The translations under genes were made by a program, and so were the position numbers. From Paucibacter sp963740455 (GTDB lineage: Bacteria; Pseudomonadota; Gammaproteobacteria; Burkholderiales; Burkholderiaceae_C): a stretch of 64,000 bases of DNA. Under the pieces are notes generated by a model. The model saw nothing but the letters and a program-made list of their open reading frames with translations. It searched no databases and was not told the origin of the DNA. The stretch spans positions 248,001 to 312,000 of the forward strand of contig CAVUEF010000013.1 of assembly GCA_963740455.1 (NCBI GenBank), written 5' to 3'. Shown here in pieces: positions 45,601-53,587 of the stretch (positions are counted from its first letter, which is position 1; each line of letters starts with the position of its first letter).

Positions 45601-46332
45601 ATGAGCGCCTTACGTAAAGTGCTGGTCGTTGACGACGACCCCGTGGTTGGCAAGAGCTTTCACCGGGTGCTTGCCCAAAAGGGCTACCAGGTCATTACCG
45701 CAGAAAATGCCGCGCAGGCGCTTGAGAAGCTGCGCGAGCAAGAGTACGACGTCGTCTTCACCGATATCAAGATGCCCGGCATGAGCGGCCTCGAACTGGC
45801 CGAGCAAGTCAAGACCAAACGTCCCTGGGTGCCGGTGGTCATCGTGACCGGCTATGGCAGCACGGCCAACCAGGAAAGAGCCAAGGCGGCCGGCGTCGTG
45901 GGCTTCCTGAACAAGCCGCTCTCACCGGACATGATTGAAGACAGCGTGTCCCACGCCTTGCTGAGGCCCGCCCTCGTTGGCGTGCCGCCGCCGCCAGCTG
46001 TCGCCGCTGAACAAGCGCGCGCCGAGCGGCCAGAAGAAGCCAGCCGACTGCGCAGCATCGCGCTGTTCCTGCTGGCGCCGTTCATCGGCCTGGCCTATGC
46101 GGTTTTGCTCCCCTTTGTGGGTACAGCCGTGCTGGCATGGATGGCTGGTCAGGCCTTGCTGGTCAAGCTGCCCGCGATCCGGACGGGCCTGCGCTTCCTC
46201 AAGGATGCCGGACTGCTTGTCACCGCGCCCTTCATCGGACTGGCCTACATCGTGCTGCTTCCCTTCGTCGGCATCGTCATGCTGGCGTGGATGGGGGGCC
46301 AGGCGCTGCTTGCCAAGGTTCGGACAGATTGA
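45601..46332 (+). CDS. Receiver domain fused to a duplicated membrane module
   Basis: 243 residues. Residues 1-122 are a complete receiver (VVDDDP, phosphoacceptor Asp55 in FTDIKMPGMSG, Thr in IVTGYGS, Lys in LNKPLS). After a proline-rich linker come two near-identical hydrophobic modules 50 residues apart, each beginning with APFIGLAY, continuing LLPFVG and LAWM, and ending GQALL-K (about 159-189 and 209-239). No DNA-binding or enzymatic domain. It should sit on the inner membrane with the receiver in the cytoplasm. It may tether a signalling complex or control a membrane partner such as the cytochromes that follow. AAGGAG precedes the ATG. Confidence 0.85.
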   Translation: MSALRKVLVVDDDPVVGKSFHRVLAQKGYQVITAENAAQALEKLREQEYDVVFTDIKMPGMSGLELAEQVKTKRPWVPVVIVTGYGSTANQERAKAAGVVGFLNKPLSPDMIEDSVSHALLRPALVGVPPPPAVAAEQARAERPEEASRLRSIALFLLAPFIGLAYAVLLPFVGTAVLAWMAGQALLVKLPAIRTGLRFLKDAGLLVTAPFIGLAYIVLLPFVGIVMLAWMGGQALLAKVRTD

Positions 46333-46452
46333 GCTATCGACAACATTTCGCAATCCGACCGTCATGGCTCGACGCGAAGATTGCGAAGGCCATTCGGGCG
46401 ATCTCAACCTGGTGGTCTGACTTTGAAATGGATTCATCAGAGGGATGCAGCC

Positions 46453-47856
46453 ATGAAAATCGCCAGCGCAATGGGCCAACTGAATCCGCCAGCAAGCCCG
46501 GCAAGTGCCTGTTTGCTTGGCTTGGCAGCATTCATGCTTTGCTTGCTTGGGGCGACTGCGCATGCCGCAGACGCCGGGCTTGCCAAAGAGGACAAGGCTT
46601 GCCTGAGTTGTCACGACAAGGACGGCGTCGGGAAGAGATTGGAAAACGGCGAGCTGCTGTCCTTGCGGATCTCCACGCCGGACTTCGTCGCGTCGATGCA
46701 CAAGGATCTCAGTTGCGTGGACTGCCACGCCGACCTTGATGCCAAGACCCACGGCAAGGAGACGAAGTCGATCAAGAGCAAGCGTGATTTCTCGCTGAGC
46801 CAACGCGAAACCTGCCGTGACTGCCACAAGAAGAAATTCACGCAATACGAAGACAGCGTCCACGCGGCTCTGGTCAGGGACGGAAGTGACAAGGCTCCGC
46901 TGTGCTCGGACTGCCACAACCCCCACACGGTTCGTTCCTCCAAGGTCGTGACGCCGATCGCATCCACCCCCTGCGCCAGATGCCACGCCGACATCTTCAA
47001 AGCCTATGCCAAGGACGTGCACGGCCGGCAACGCATTGCCGCCGGCGCGGCCTCTCCCATTTGCGCTGATTGCCATCACGCGCATGACGTGAAGGCAGCT
47101 TCGTTGGGTGACGGCGTCAAGAACGCCTGCCTGGCGTGTCACAAGAATGCCGTCGAACAGCATGCGATCTGGTTGCCCAATGCGGGCCGACACTTCGAGG
47201 CGGTCTCATGCCCCGCTTGTCATGCCCCGACCGCGCAGCGGCGCGTCAACCTCAGACTTTTCAGCAGTCCGAGCAACCGTCAGATCGCCGAAAAGACCGG
47301 TGTGCCGCGGTTTGTGCGCCTCACCGATGTGGCCGACGCCACTGACATGGGACTCGATGAGAGGGCACTGTGGAGTCTGCTCAAGGAATTCAATCGCGGA
47401 GACATGGACGCAAAGACCACTTTGCGCGGCCGACTCGAGGTGAGTTCGGGCGTGCAGGCGCACCAATTGAGCGAGAAATCCAAGGCCATCAAGGACTGCA
47501 ATACCTGCCACAGGGAAGGCGCTTCTCCGTTTCAGAGCGTGACACTGACGATAGCGGGAGCGGACGGCAGGCCTTTGCGCCACGCCATCCAGAAAGACGT
47601 CTTGAGTTCGCTGACGGCAATGAATTCGGTCCGCGGCTTTTATGCCATAGGCAGCACCCGCATCAAGCTGCTCGATACCTTGCTGATCGTGGTCCTGATC
47701 GGTGCTGTCAGCGTGCCCCTGGGCCACATGGCCATCAAACGGGCCTTCAAGAACCTGCGTGAAAAGCTCGAGGCGCAAAGACAGCTGGTGTTGGCCGCTG
47801 AGCAACCGTCCCAGTCCGGCCATGCCCGGACCGCGGTCGACCCGTCAACAGAGTAG
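46453..47856 (+). CDS. Nine-heme c-type cytochrome with C-terminal membrane anchor
   Basis: Periplasmic electron carrier, 467 residues. A signal peptide ends near TAHAADAG. Nine CxxCH motifs start at residues 50, 88, 121, 151, 174, 204, 226, 253 and 349 (CLSCH, CVDCH, CRDCH, CSDCH, CARCH, CADCH, CLACH, CPACH, CNTCH). Extra histidines (for example CSDCHNPH, CADCHHAH) could be distal ligands. A helix at about 404-426 anchors the protein to the inner membrane. Part of the cytochrome c3/multiheme superfamily; the donor is probably the cytochrome b that follows after 9 nt. Terminal acceptor unknown. Confidence 0.9.
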   Translation: MKIASAMGQLNPPASPASACLLGLAAFMLCLLGATAHAADAGLAKEDKACLSCHDKDGVGKRLENGELLSLRISTPDFVASMHKDLSCVDCHADLDAKTHGKETKSIKSKRDFSLSQRETCRDCHKKKFTQYEDSVHAALVRDGSDKAPLCSDCHNPHTVRSSKVVTPIASTPCARCHADIFKAYAKDVHGRQRIAAGAASPICADCHHAHDVKAASLGDGVKNACLACHKNAVEQHAIWLPNAGRHFEAVSCPACHAPTAQRRVNLRLFSSPSNRQIAEKTGVPRFVRLTDVADATDMGLDERALWSLLKEFNRGDMDAKTTLRGRLEVSSGVQAHQLSEKSKAIKDCNTCHREGASPFQSVTLTIAGADGRPLRHAIQKDVLSSLTAMNSVRGFYAIGSTRIKLLDTLLIVVLIGAVSVPLGHMAIKRAFKNLREKLEAQRQLVLAAEQPSQSGHARTAVDPSTE

Positions 47857-47865
47857 AAAACCGCC

Positions 47866-48501
47866 ATGAACAAGCTCTATATTCATCCGTTGCCGGTACG
47901 CATCTGGCATTGGACCAACGCCTTGGGATTCGTGCTGTTGATTGGCACTGGCTTGCAGATCCGGTACCTGGATCTGATCCAACTGGTGTCGTTCCGCACC
48001 GCCGTGGTGCTGCACAACTGGATCGGCTTCGTGCTGATTGCCAACTTCTTTATCTGGCTCGGGTTCTATCTCTTCTCGGACAAGATCAAGGTCTATCTCC
48101 CCGAGTTGAGTCCGACGAAGTATTTCCGCGCGAGCTTTCGGCAACTGAGGTTCTATGGTTACGGCATCTTCCGGGGTGACCCCAATCCGCACCATCCCAG
48201 CGCCTACCAAAAATTCAACGCCCTGCAAAGCATGATGTATCAGATCATCATGATGCTGCTGGTGCCGATACAGTTCTTCACCGGTGTGCTGTTGTGGGAC
48301 GTGAATCGCTTCTCGTCCATGGTGGATGCGCTGGGTGGTGTGCGCGTCGTCGACACCGTGCATGTGCTGTTGTTCATCCTGTTCAGCGGCTTCATCATCG
48401 TGCACGTCTACCTCGCCAGCCTCGGCCACACGCCATCAGCGCATTTCAAGGCCATGCTGACTGGTTTCGAGGAAGTCGAAGACGAGCCCCTTGGGGATTG
48501 A
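47866..48501 (+). CDS. Cytochrome b561-type membrane subunit
   Basis: Di-heme b-type cytochrome of the Ni,Fe-hydrogenase/thiosulfate reductase cytochrome b family. 211 residues, four membrane helices. Candidate heme ligands are His15 (RIWHW), His50 (VVLHNWIGF), His166 (DTVHVLL) and His180 (IIVHVYLA), one near each helix. It probably exchanges electrons between the quinone pool and the nine-heme cytochrome encoded immediately upstream. Last gene of the sigma-54 operon; its stop is 18 nt from the convergent NtrC-family gene. Confidence 0.9.
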   Translation: MNKLYIHPLPVRIWHWTNALGFVLLIGTGLQIRYLDLIQLVSFRTAVVLHNWIGFVLIANFFIWLGFYLFSDKIKVYLPELSPTKYFRASFRQLRFYGYGIFRGDPNPHHPSAYQKFNALQSMMYQIIMMLLVPIQFFTGVLLWDVNRFSSMVDALGGVRVVDTVHVLLFILFSGFIIVHVYLASLGHTPSAHFKAMLTGFEEVEDEPLGD

Positions 48502-48519
48502 GCCACCGCGCCGGATTCT

Positions 48520-49929
48520 TCAATCCGCTCCAGACTCGGTGTCTCGCACCCGAATCTTGTATTTCTTCATCAGCGCCTGAAAATTGGAGCGTTGCATCCC
48601 GGTTGCTTCGGCGCTCCTCGTGACATTCGAATCGTTGCGCTTCAATGTCTCCTGGATGAACAATTTCTCAACTCCTCGACCGACTTTTCCCTGGCAATCT
48701 TCTTGACCCGCTTCAGATCCATCGCCGGTTCTGGGCACGTCCAGATCGTGCTGCGGCGCGGACTCGCTGATGTGCCCCAAGTGCGCCCGGTGAATGGCCT
48801 TGTCCGACGCCAGAATGACGGCGCGTTGCATCGTGCTCTGAAGCTCGCGCACATTGCCAGGCCAGTCGTAGTGCATCAACACGCTCATGGCCGCATCCGA
48901 AATTTCGGACACGGACCGGTCCAACTCATTGCAGAAGGTTTTCAGGAAATGAAACGCCAGGGCGGGGATGTCGTCGCGTCTGTCCCTCAGCGCCGGGGCA
49001 TGAATCGGAAAGACATTGACGCGGTAATAGAGGTCTTCGCGGAACGTGCCGGCGGCCACCATCGCCTTGAGATCGCGATTCGTCGCTGTGATGAGCCTGA
49101 CATTGGTCTTCTGGGTGACGGTGCTGCCGACCGGCCTGAATTCACGCTCCTGAATGACGCGCAGCAACTTGGCTTGCGTGGACAAGGGAATGTTGCCGAA
49201 TTCGTCGAGGAAAAGCGTGCCTTTGTCCGCAACATCGAACATGCCGCGCTTGTTGGTCAGCGCGCCGGTAAATGAGCCTTTCACGTGGCCGAACAGTTCG
49301 CTCTCGAGCAGGTTCTCGCTCAGCGTGTTGCAATCGACCGTGACAAACGGCTGGTCTTTGCGCAAGCTGTTGTAGTGGATGGCACGCGCAATGATTTCCT
49401 TGCCAGTACCGCTTTCTCCGGTGATCAGGACGGTGCTGTTGGTGGGCGCGCATTTGGCAATCAAGCCATAGACTGCCTGCATCGGCGCACTCGCCCCCAC
49501 GATATTCTCGAAACGGTATTTGGATGTGACCTCGCTCCTGAGGTCGCGGTTTTCCTGCAGCAGGCGCCGGCGCTCCAGCGCGCGCTCCACCACATGCAAG
49601 AGCTCGTCGGGATCGAAAGGCTTTGACAGGTAGTCAAACGCACCGAGCTTCATGGCCTTGACGGCGGTCTGAACCTGGGACAGCCCGGTCATCATGATGA
49701 CGTCGACCTCCGGGTGGCTCTCCTTCACGCGCTGCAGCACCTCAAGTCCATCCACCTTGGGCATCATGATGTCCAGAATGATGATGTCGTAGGGCGTTTC
49801 GCCCACCTTGCGCAGGGCCTCCCAGCCGTCTTGCACGCAGTCCACGACATAGCTGCTGTCGCTGAGTATGCGCATGCAGCTGTGGATCACGATCTCCTCG
49901 TCGTCGACAATCAGTATTCGAGAACTCAT
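48520..49929 (-). CDS. NtrC-family sigma-54-dependent response regulator
   Basis: 469 residues. Receiver with Asp53 (IILDIMMPKVDG), AAA+ domain with Walker A GESGTGKE and the sigma-54 contact loop reading GSFTGA in place of GAFTGA, Walker B LFLDEFGNIPL, and a C-terminal Fis-type helix-turn-helix (TRSAEATGMQRSNFQALMKK). It should activate the sigma-54 promoter at 45051 when phosphorylated by the kinase encoded upstream (ATGA overlap). The alanine-to-serine change in the loop is conservative. The gene converges on the operon it probably controls. Confidence 0.94.
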   Translation of the reverse strand: MSSRILIVDDEEIVIHSCMRILSDSSYVVDCVQDGWEALRKVGETPYDIIILDIMMPKVDGLEVLQRVKESHPEVDVIMMTGLSQVQTAVKAMKLGAFDYLSKPFDPDELLHVVERALERRRLLQENRDLRSEVTSKYRFENIVGASAPMQAVYGLIAKCAPTNSTVLITGESGTGKEIIARAIHYNSLRKDQPFVTVDCNTLSENLLESELFGHVKGSFTGALTNKRGMFDVADKGTLFLDEFGNIPLSTQAKLLRVIQEREFRPVGSTVTQKTNVRLITATNRDLKAMVAAGTFREDLYYRVNVFPIHAPALRDRRDDIPALAFHFLKTFCNELDRSVSEISDAAMSVLMHYDWPGNVRELQSTMQRAVILASDKAIHRAHLGHISESAPQHDLDVPRTGDGSEAGQEDCQGKVGRGVEKLFIQETLKRNDSNVTRSAEATGMQRSNFQALMKKYKIRVRDTESGAD

Positions 49930-51560
49930 TGCTTGCTCCCTCGTGCTCGGGCTTGGGTCTCATCGGGCGGGGCACTGATCGGCAAATAGATGCGGAAGGT
50001 GCTGCCCGTGCCGACAACGCTCTCGACCTTGATCTCCCCGCCGTGGGATTTGACGATGCCATGGCTGACAGACAGCCCCAGCCCGGTGCCCTTGCCGACT
50101 TCCTTCGAAGTGAAGAACGGATCGAAGATGCGCTGCAGGTTGGCCTCGGCAATCCCGCAACCCGTGTCCTTGATGGCTATTTCCACCATGGGCGGGCCTT
50201 TGCCGCCGGGGTCGGTCGAGGCCCCGACAACAAACACCCGGCTCTCGACGGTGACCGTGCCGGCGCCCGTGATCGCCTGCTCGGCGTTGACAATCACGTT
50301 GAGCAAGACCTGCTTGATGAGGTCTGCATCGCCCCATATGAGGGGCAGATCGGCATCCAGATTGGTTCTGATCTCCACGTGCGCCAAGGAGGCGGGTCGG
50401 TCGATCAGACGCACCGTGTCATCGATCAGTTGATTCAGGTTGACGAGCCCGTTGACGGGAATTTTTTCCCGGGCGAAGTCAAGCAGCCGTCTGATGATGC
50501 TGGCGCAGCGCTTGGTCTCGCGAATCACCAGATCCAGATCTTCGGCGTCCGGACTGCCCTGCGTCATCTTCTTGCGCAGCAAGGACGTGAAGGTCAGGAT
50601 TCCCGTCAGCGGGCTGTTCAATTCGTGCGCGATGCCAGAAGCCAACTGCCCGATGGCGGCCAGTTTCTCGCCTTGCGCCACTTCGGCTTGCGCGATGCCA
50701 AGCGCCCGGGTCTTCTCCTCTATCTTGGTTTCGAGTGTCTGAACCAGTTCCTGGACCTCGGATCGGGCGCTCTTCAACGCCAAGGTCATTTGATTGAAGG
50801 AAGCGGCGACACGCCCGAAGTCATCGTCGCTGCGCACTGGAATGCTGTGGTCGAGGTCCCCAGCGGAAACCGTATGGGCACCCGACTCCAGATCTTTCAG
50901 CGGCAGGTAGATCAGGCGATGAAGCAACAGCCCGACGCTTATCGCTGCGAGCACAACAACGCCCAAGGCGCCCCCCAATACCCAGGAGGAATGCACCTTC
51001 AAGGACTGGTCCATTTCATCAAGCGAGTAGGCAATGTCGACGATGCCAAGCACCGACTGGCTCGCTGGATGTTCATGACACGATGCGGATGAACAGGTGG
51101 GCTCGTTGAGTATCGGCTGCATCGCGCCAAGGGCGCGGTGCCCGCCGGCAGTCTCGAATATCTTCCAGCGCTGATCGTCGGGGACTTTGGCCAGAGGCTT
51201 GCTCGTCAGGTGGCAATTGACACAAGGCTCGTCTTGCTGCGCAACCGAAAGGCCCACTTCGGCCGGATGGTTCGATTGACTGATCGTGCCGTCCTTGTCG
51301 ATCACGCGCACGCGCTCGATGCCCTTCTGCCTGCCGATGTCCTGAATGATCTTTTCAGCCAGATCACGTTTGTTCAACAGCATCGCATAGCGCGTGCTCT
51401 TGACGATCAACTCGGAAATTTGCACGACATGGCGTGCCGCTTCTGACTGCAGATTCTCCCGCTGAAAGTGAACGACGACGAGGGGAAACAAAAGCATCGC
51501 CGGTGAGAGCGCGATGGCCAGGTACAGACTGACCTTGAGCTTGATCTTCTTTGGAAACAT
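49926..51560 (-). CDS. Membrane sensor histidine kinase with heme c-type periplasmic motifs
   Basis: 544 residues from the ATG at 51560; an ATG at 51572 and a TTG at 51584 are alternatives. Membrane helices at about 11-32 and 193-215 flank a periplasmic loop with CVNCH (113-117) and CSSASCH (156-162, CxxxxCH), both able to bind heme c. Then HAMP, a coiled coil, the phosphoacceptor His312 (GIAHELNSPLTG) and an intact ATPase domain (VNAEQAI, DTGCGI, GKGTGLGLS). The loop probably senses redox state or a gas ligand. The partner regulator gene overlaps its stop. Confidence 0.9.
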   Translation of the reverse strand: MFPKKIKLKVSLYLAIALSPAMLLFPLVVVHFQRENLQSEAARHVVQISELIVKSTRYAMLLNKRDLAEKIIQDIGRQKGIERVRVIDKDGTISQSNHPAEVGLSVAQQDEPCVNCHLTSKPLAKVPDDQRWKIFETAGGHRALGAMQPILNEPTCSSASCHEHPASQSVLGIVDIAYSLDEMDQSLKVHSSWVLGGALGVVVLAAISVGLLLHRLIYLPLKDLESGAHTVSAGDLDHSIPVRSDDDFGRVAASFNQMTLALKSARSEVQELVQTLETKIEEKTRALGIAQAEVAQGEKLAAIGQLASGIAHELNSPLTGILTFTSLLRKKMTQGSPDAEDLDLVIRETKRCASIIRRLLDFAREKIPVNGLVNLNQLIDDTVRLIDRPASLAHVEIRTNLDADLPLIWGDADLIKQVLLNVIVNAEQAITGAGTVTVESRVFVVGASTDPGGKGPPMVEIAIKDTGCGIAEANLQRIFDPFFTSKEVGKGTGLGLSVSHGIVKSHGGEIKVESVVGTGSTFRIYLPISAPPDETQARARGSKQ

Positions 51561-51588
51561 GTCCAAGCCCATCCCGGGGCGCAAGTTG

Positions 51589-51616
51589 ATTGTAGGGACA
51601 GGATTTCGAATTCGAA
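51589..51616 (-). promoter_or_regulatory. Possible promoter and palindrome of the kinase-regulator operon
   Basis: The minus strand has TACAAT (51589-51594), a fair -10 box, and 10 nt upstream of it the perfect 12-bp palindrome TTCGAATTCGAA (51605-51616). No good -35 is seen. If the -10 is used, the start codon at 51560 would have a leader of about 22 nt. Confidence 0.35.
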
Positions 51617-51653
51617 GACGGCCTGGTTGAGCCTGCGCAATGGCATGCGATCA

Positions 51654-51693
51654 ATAAAAAAAGCCCTTGCGAGTCAATGACTTGCAAGGGCTT
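51654..51693 (-). terminator. Terminator of the tRNA operon
   Basis: A 16-bp stem with one wobble pair (arms starting AAGCCCTTGC and ending GCAAGGGCTT at 51661-51693), followed on the minus strand by a run of seven T. It ends the tRNA transcript and separates it from the kinase operon. Confidence 0.9.
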
Positions 51694-51703
51694 CTCTGAA
51701 TAA

Positions 51704-51780
51704 TGGCGGAGTGGACGGGACTCGAACCCGCGACCCCCGGCGTGACAGGCCGGTATTCTAACCAACTGAACTACCACTCC
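51704..51780 (-). tRNA. tRNA-Asp (GTC)
   Basis: 77 nt with an encoded CCA. Acceptor stem GGAGTGG/CCACTCC with G discriminator, D-arm TAGTTCAGTTGGTTAGAA, anticodon loop CTGTCAC (anticodon GTC), T-arm GCGGGTTCGAGTCCCGT. All arms pair. Confidence 0.97.
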
Positions 51781-51853
51781 GCGTGGTGGCAATATTCGCG
51801 GATGACTCCGCCAAGTCTTGCCAGACTTGTGTCCATACCTGCCGAAGCAATTA

Positions 51854-51929
51854 TGGCGTCCCCTAGGGGATTCGAACCCCTGTAGCCACCGTGAAAGGGT
51901 GGTGTCCTAGGCCTCTAGACGAAGGGGAC
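51854..51929 (-). tRNA. tRNA-Glu (TTC)
   Basis: 76 nt with an encoded CCA. Starts GTCCCCTTCGTCTAGAGG, anticodon loop CTTTCAC (anticodon TTC), T-arm AGGGGTTCGAATCCCCT, acceptor closing GGGGAC. Lies 252 nt from gltX, whose enzyme charges it. Confidence 0.97.
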
Positions 51930-52020
51930 AAATCCTTCTCTCTCCTGAACATCGCGCCACCAGCAGCTGTCAGCACGACTTTTGAACGTACTGCTCAACT
52001 GCCACCTTACGGTGAATTTT

Positions 52021-52096
<76 letters not shown>

Positions 52097-52165
52097 ATTG
52101 ATTCGATGCCTACGTTTGCGTAGACACAAAATATTCGAGTGTCGCGCTGTTCAAGCGAGAGGACG

Positions 52166-52195
52166 ATTATATGCTGGCTTCTAAACACCGCGCAA
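52166..52195 (-). promoter_or_regulatory. Promoter of the tRNA-Ala/Glu/Asp transcript
   Basis: On the minus strand TTGCGC (52190-52195) and a perfect TATAAT (52166-52171), 18 nt apart, about 70 nt upstream of tRNA-Ala. It overlaps the last codons of gltX. Confidence 0.6.
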
Positions 52196-53587
52196 GCGCT
52201 TGATCACAAGTTCTTGGTCAAACAAGGCCAGCACCGCATCCACAGACGGGGTCTGCGTACGGCCGCACACCAGTACGCGCACCGGAATCGCCAACTGCGG
52301 CATCTTCAAGACGTGCGCCGTGATGACTTCCTTGATGGCGGACTGAATGCTGGGTTTGTCCCACGCGATCGCCTCGAGCTTGTCCGCGAGCGACTGCAAG
52401 GCCGGACGCACGGCCTGCGTGACGTGCAATGCCAGGTCGGCCTGGTTGGGATTGGCCTGAAGAAAATACATGCTGAGCCATTCAGCCAGTTCGACCAATG
52501 TCGCGCAGCGATCCTTGAACAAGCCGATGCGTTGTGCGAGCAATGCATCGGCTTGCGCGCTGACACCCAGCCTCAGCAAGTGCGGTAGCACGAGCTGCGC
52601 CAGACGCTCGTCGTCGGCCTGCTTCATATAGCTGGCATTCACCCAGGCAAGCTTGGCCGGATCCCATTGCGCCGGGCTGCGCGACAGATGCTCGCCATCA
52701 AACCATTGCACCAGTTGTTCGCGCGAGAACAGTTCTTCGTCGCCGTGGCTCCAGCCCAGACGCGCCAAGTAGTTGATCATCGCCTCGGGCAGATAGCCCG
52801 CCTCTTCATAAGCCGTCACGCTGACCGCGCCGCGGCGTTTGGAAAGCTTTTGCCCATCGTCGCCCAGGATCACCGGCACATGACCGAACAGCGGCAGCGG
52901 CGCTCCCAGGGCGTTGAAGATATTGATCTGCCAGGGCGTGTTGTTGACATGCTCGTCGCCGCGAAACACGTGGCTGATGTTCATGTCCCAGTCATCGACC
53001 ACGACGCAGAAGTTGTAGGTCGGGATGCCGTCGGGACGCACGATGATCAGGTCGTCGATCTCGCGGTTGCTGATCGTGATCGGCCCCTTCACCAGATCAA
53101 TCCAGGTGACTTCGCCGTCAAGCGGATTCTTGAAACGCACGACCGGCGACACATCCGCCGGCACCGGCGGCAAGAGCTTGCCCGGCTCGGGTCGCCAGCG
53201 GCCGTCGTAGTGGGTTTTCTCGCCGCGCTCGCGCTGCTTCTCGCGCATCGCGTCCAACTCCTGCGGACTGCAATAGCAAAGATAGGCCTTGCCCTGCTCA
53301 AGCAGTTGCTCGACCACCGTCTTGTAGCGAGGCAGGCGCTGCATCTGGTAAATCGGCCCCTCGTCGTAATCCAGCCCCAACCACCGCATCGCAGCCAGAA
53401 TCTGATCGACCGAGTCTTGCGTCGAGCGCGCGACATCGGTGTCTTCGATGCGCAGCACGAACTCGCCACCAAAGTGGCGCGCATAGGCCCAAGAATACAG
53501 GGCCGTGCGCGCAGTGCCCAGGTGCAGAAATCCGGTCGGCGACGGGGCGATGCGGGTGCGGACGGGTGAATTGGTTTGTTGGCTCAT
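52181..53587 (-). CDS. gltX: Glutamyl-tRNA synthetase
   Basis: Charges tRNA-Glu. 468 residues, standard. Class I motifs: HIGH-type PSPTGFLHLGTARTALYSW, and KMSKS-type DDGQKLSKRRGAVSV. FRGDEHVNNTPWQINIFNAL and NYLARLGWSHGDEELFS are typical of the bacterial enzyme. The start overlaps the metZ stop by one base (TGATG), so it is probably the last gene of the metZ transcript. The cognate tRNA-Glu lies just downstream. Confidence 0.98.
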   Translation of the reverse strand: MSQQTNSPVRTRIAPSPTGFLHLGTARTALYSWAYARHFGGEFVLRIEDTDVARSTQDSVDQILAAMRWLGLDYDEGPIYQMQRLPRYKTVVEQLLEQGKAYLCYCSPQELDAMREKQRERGEKTHYDGRWRPEPGKLLPPVPADVSPVVRFKNPLDGEVTWIDLVKGPITISNREIDDLIIVRPDGIPTYNFCVVVDDWDMNISHVFRGDEHVNNTPWQINIFNALGAPLPLFGHVPVILGDDGQKLSKRRGAVSVTAYEEAGYLPEAMINYLARLGWSHGDEELFSREQLVQWFDGEHLSRSPAQWDPAKLAWVNASYMKQADDERLAQLVLPHLLRLGVSAQADALLAQRIGLFKDRCATLVELAEWLSMYFLQANPNQADLALHVTQAVRPALQSLADKLEAIAWDKPSIQSAIKEVITAHVLKMPQLAIPVRVLVCGRTQTPSVDAVLALFDQELVIKRLRGV

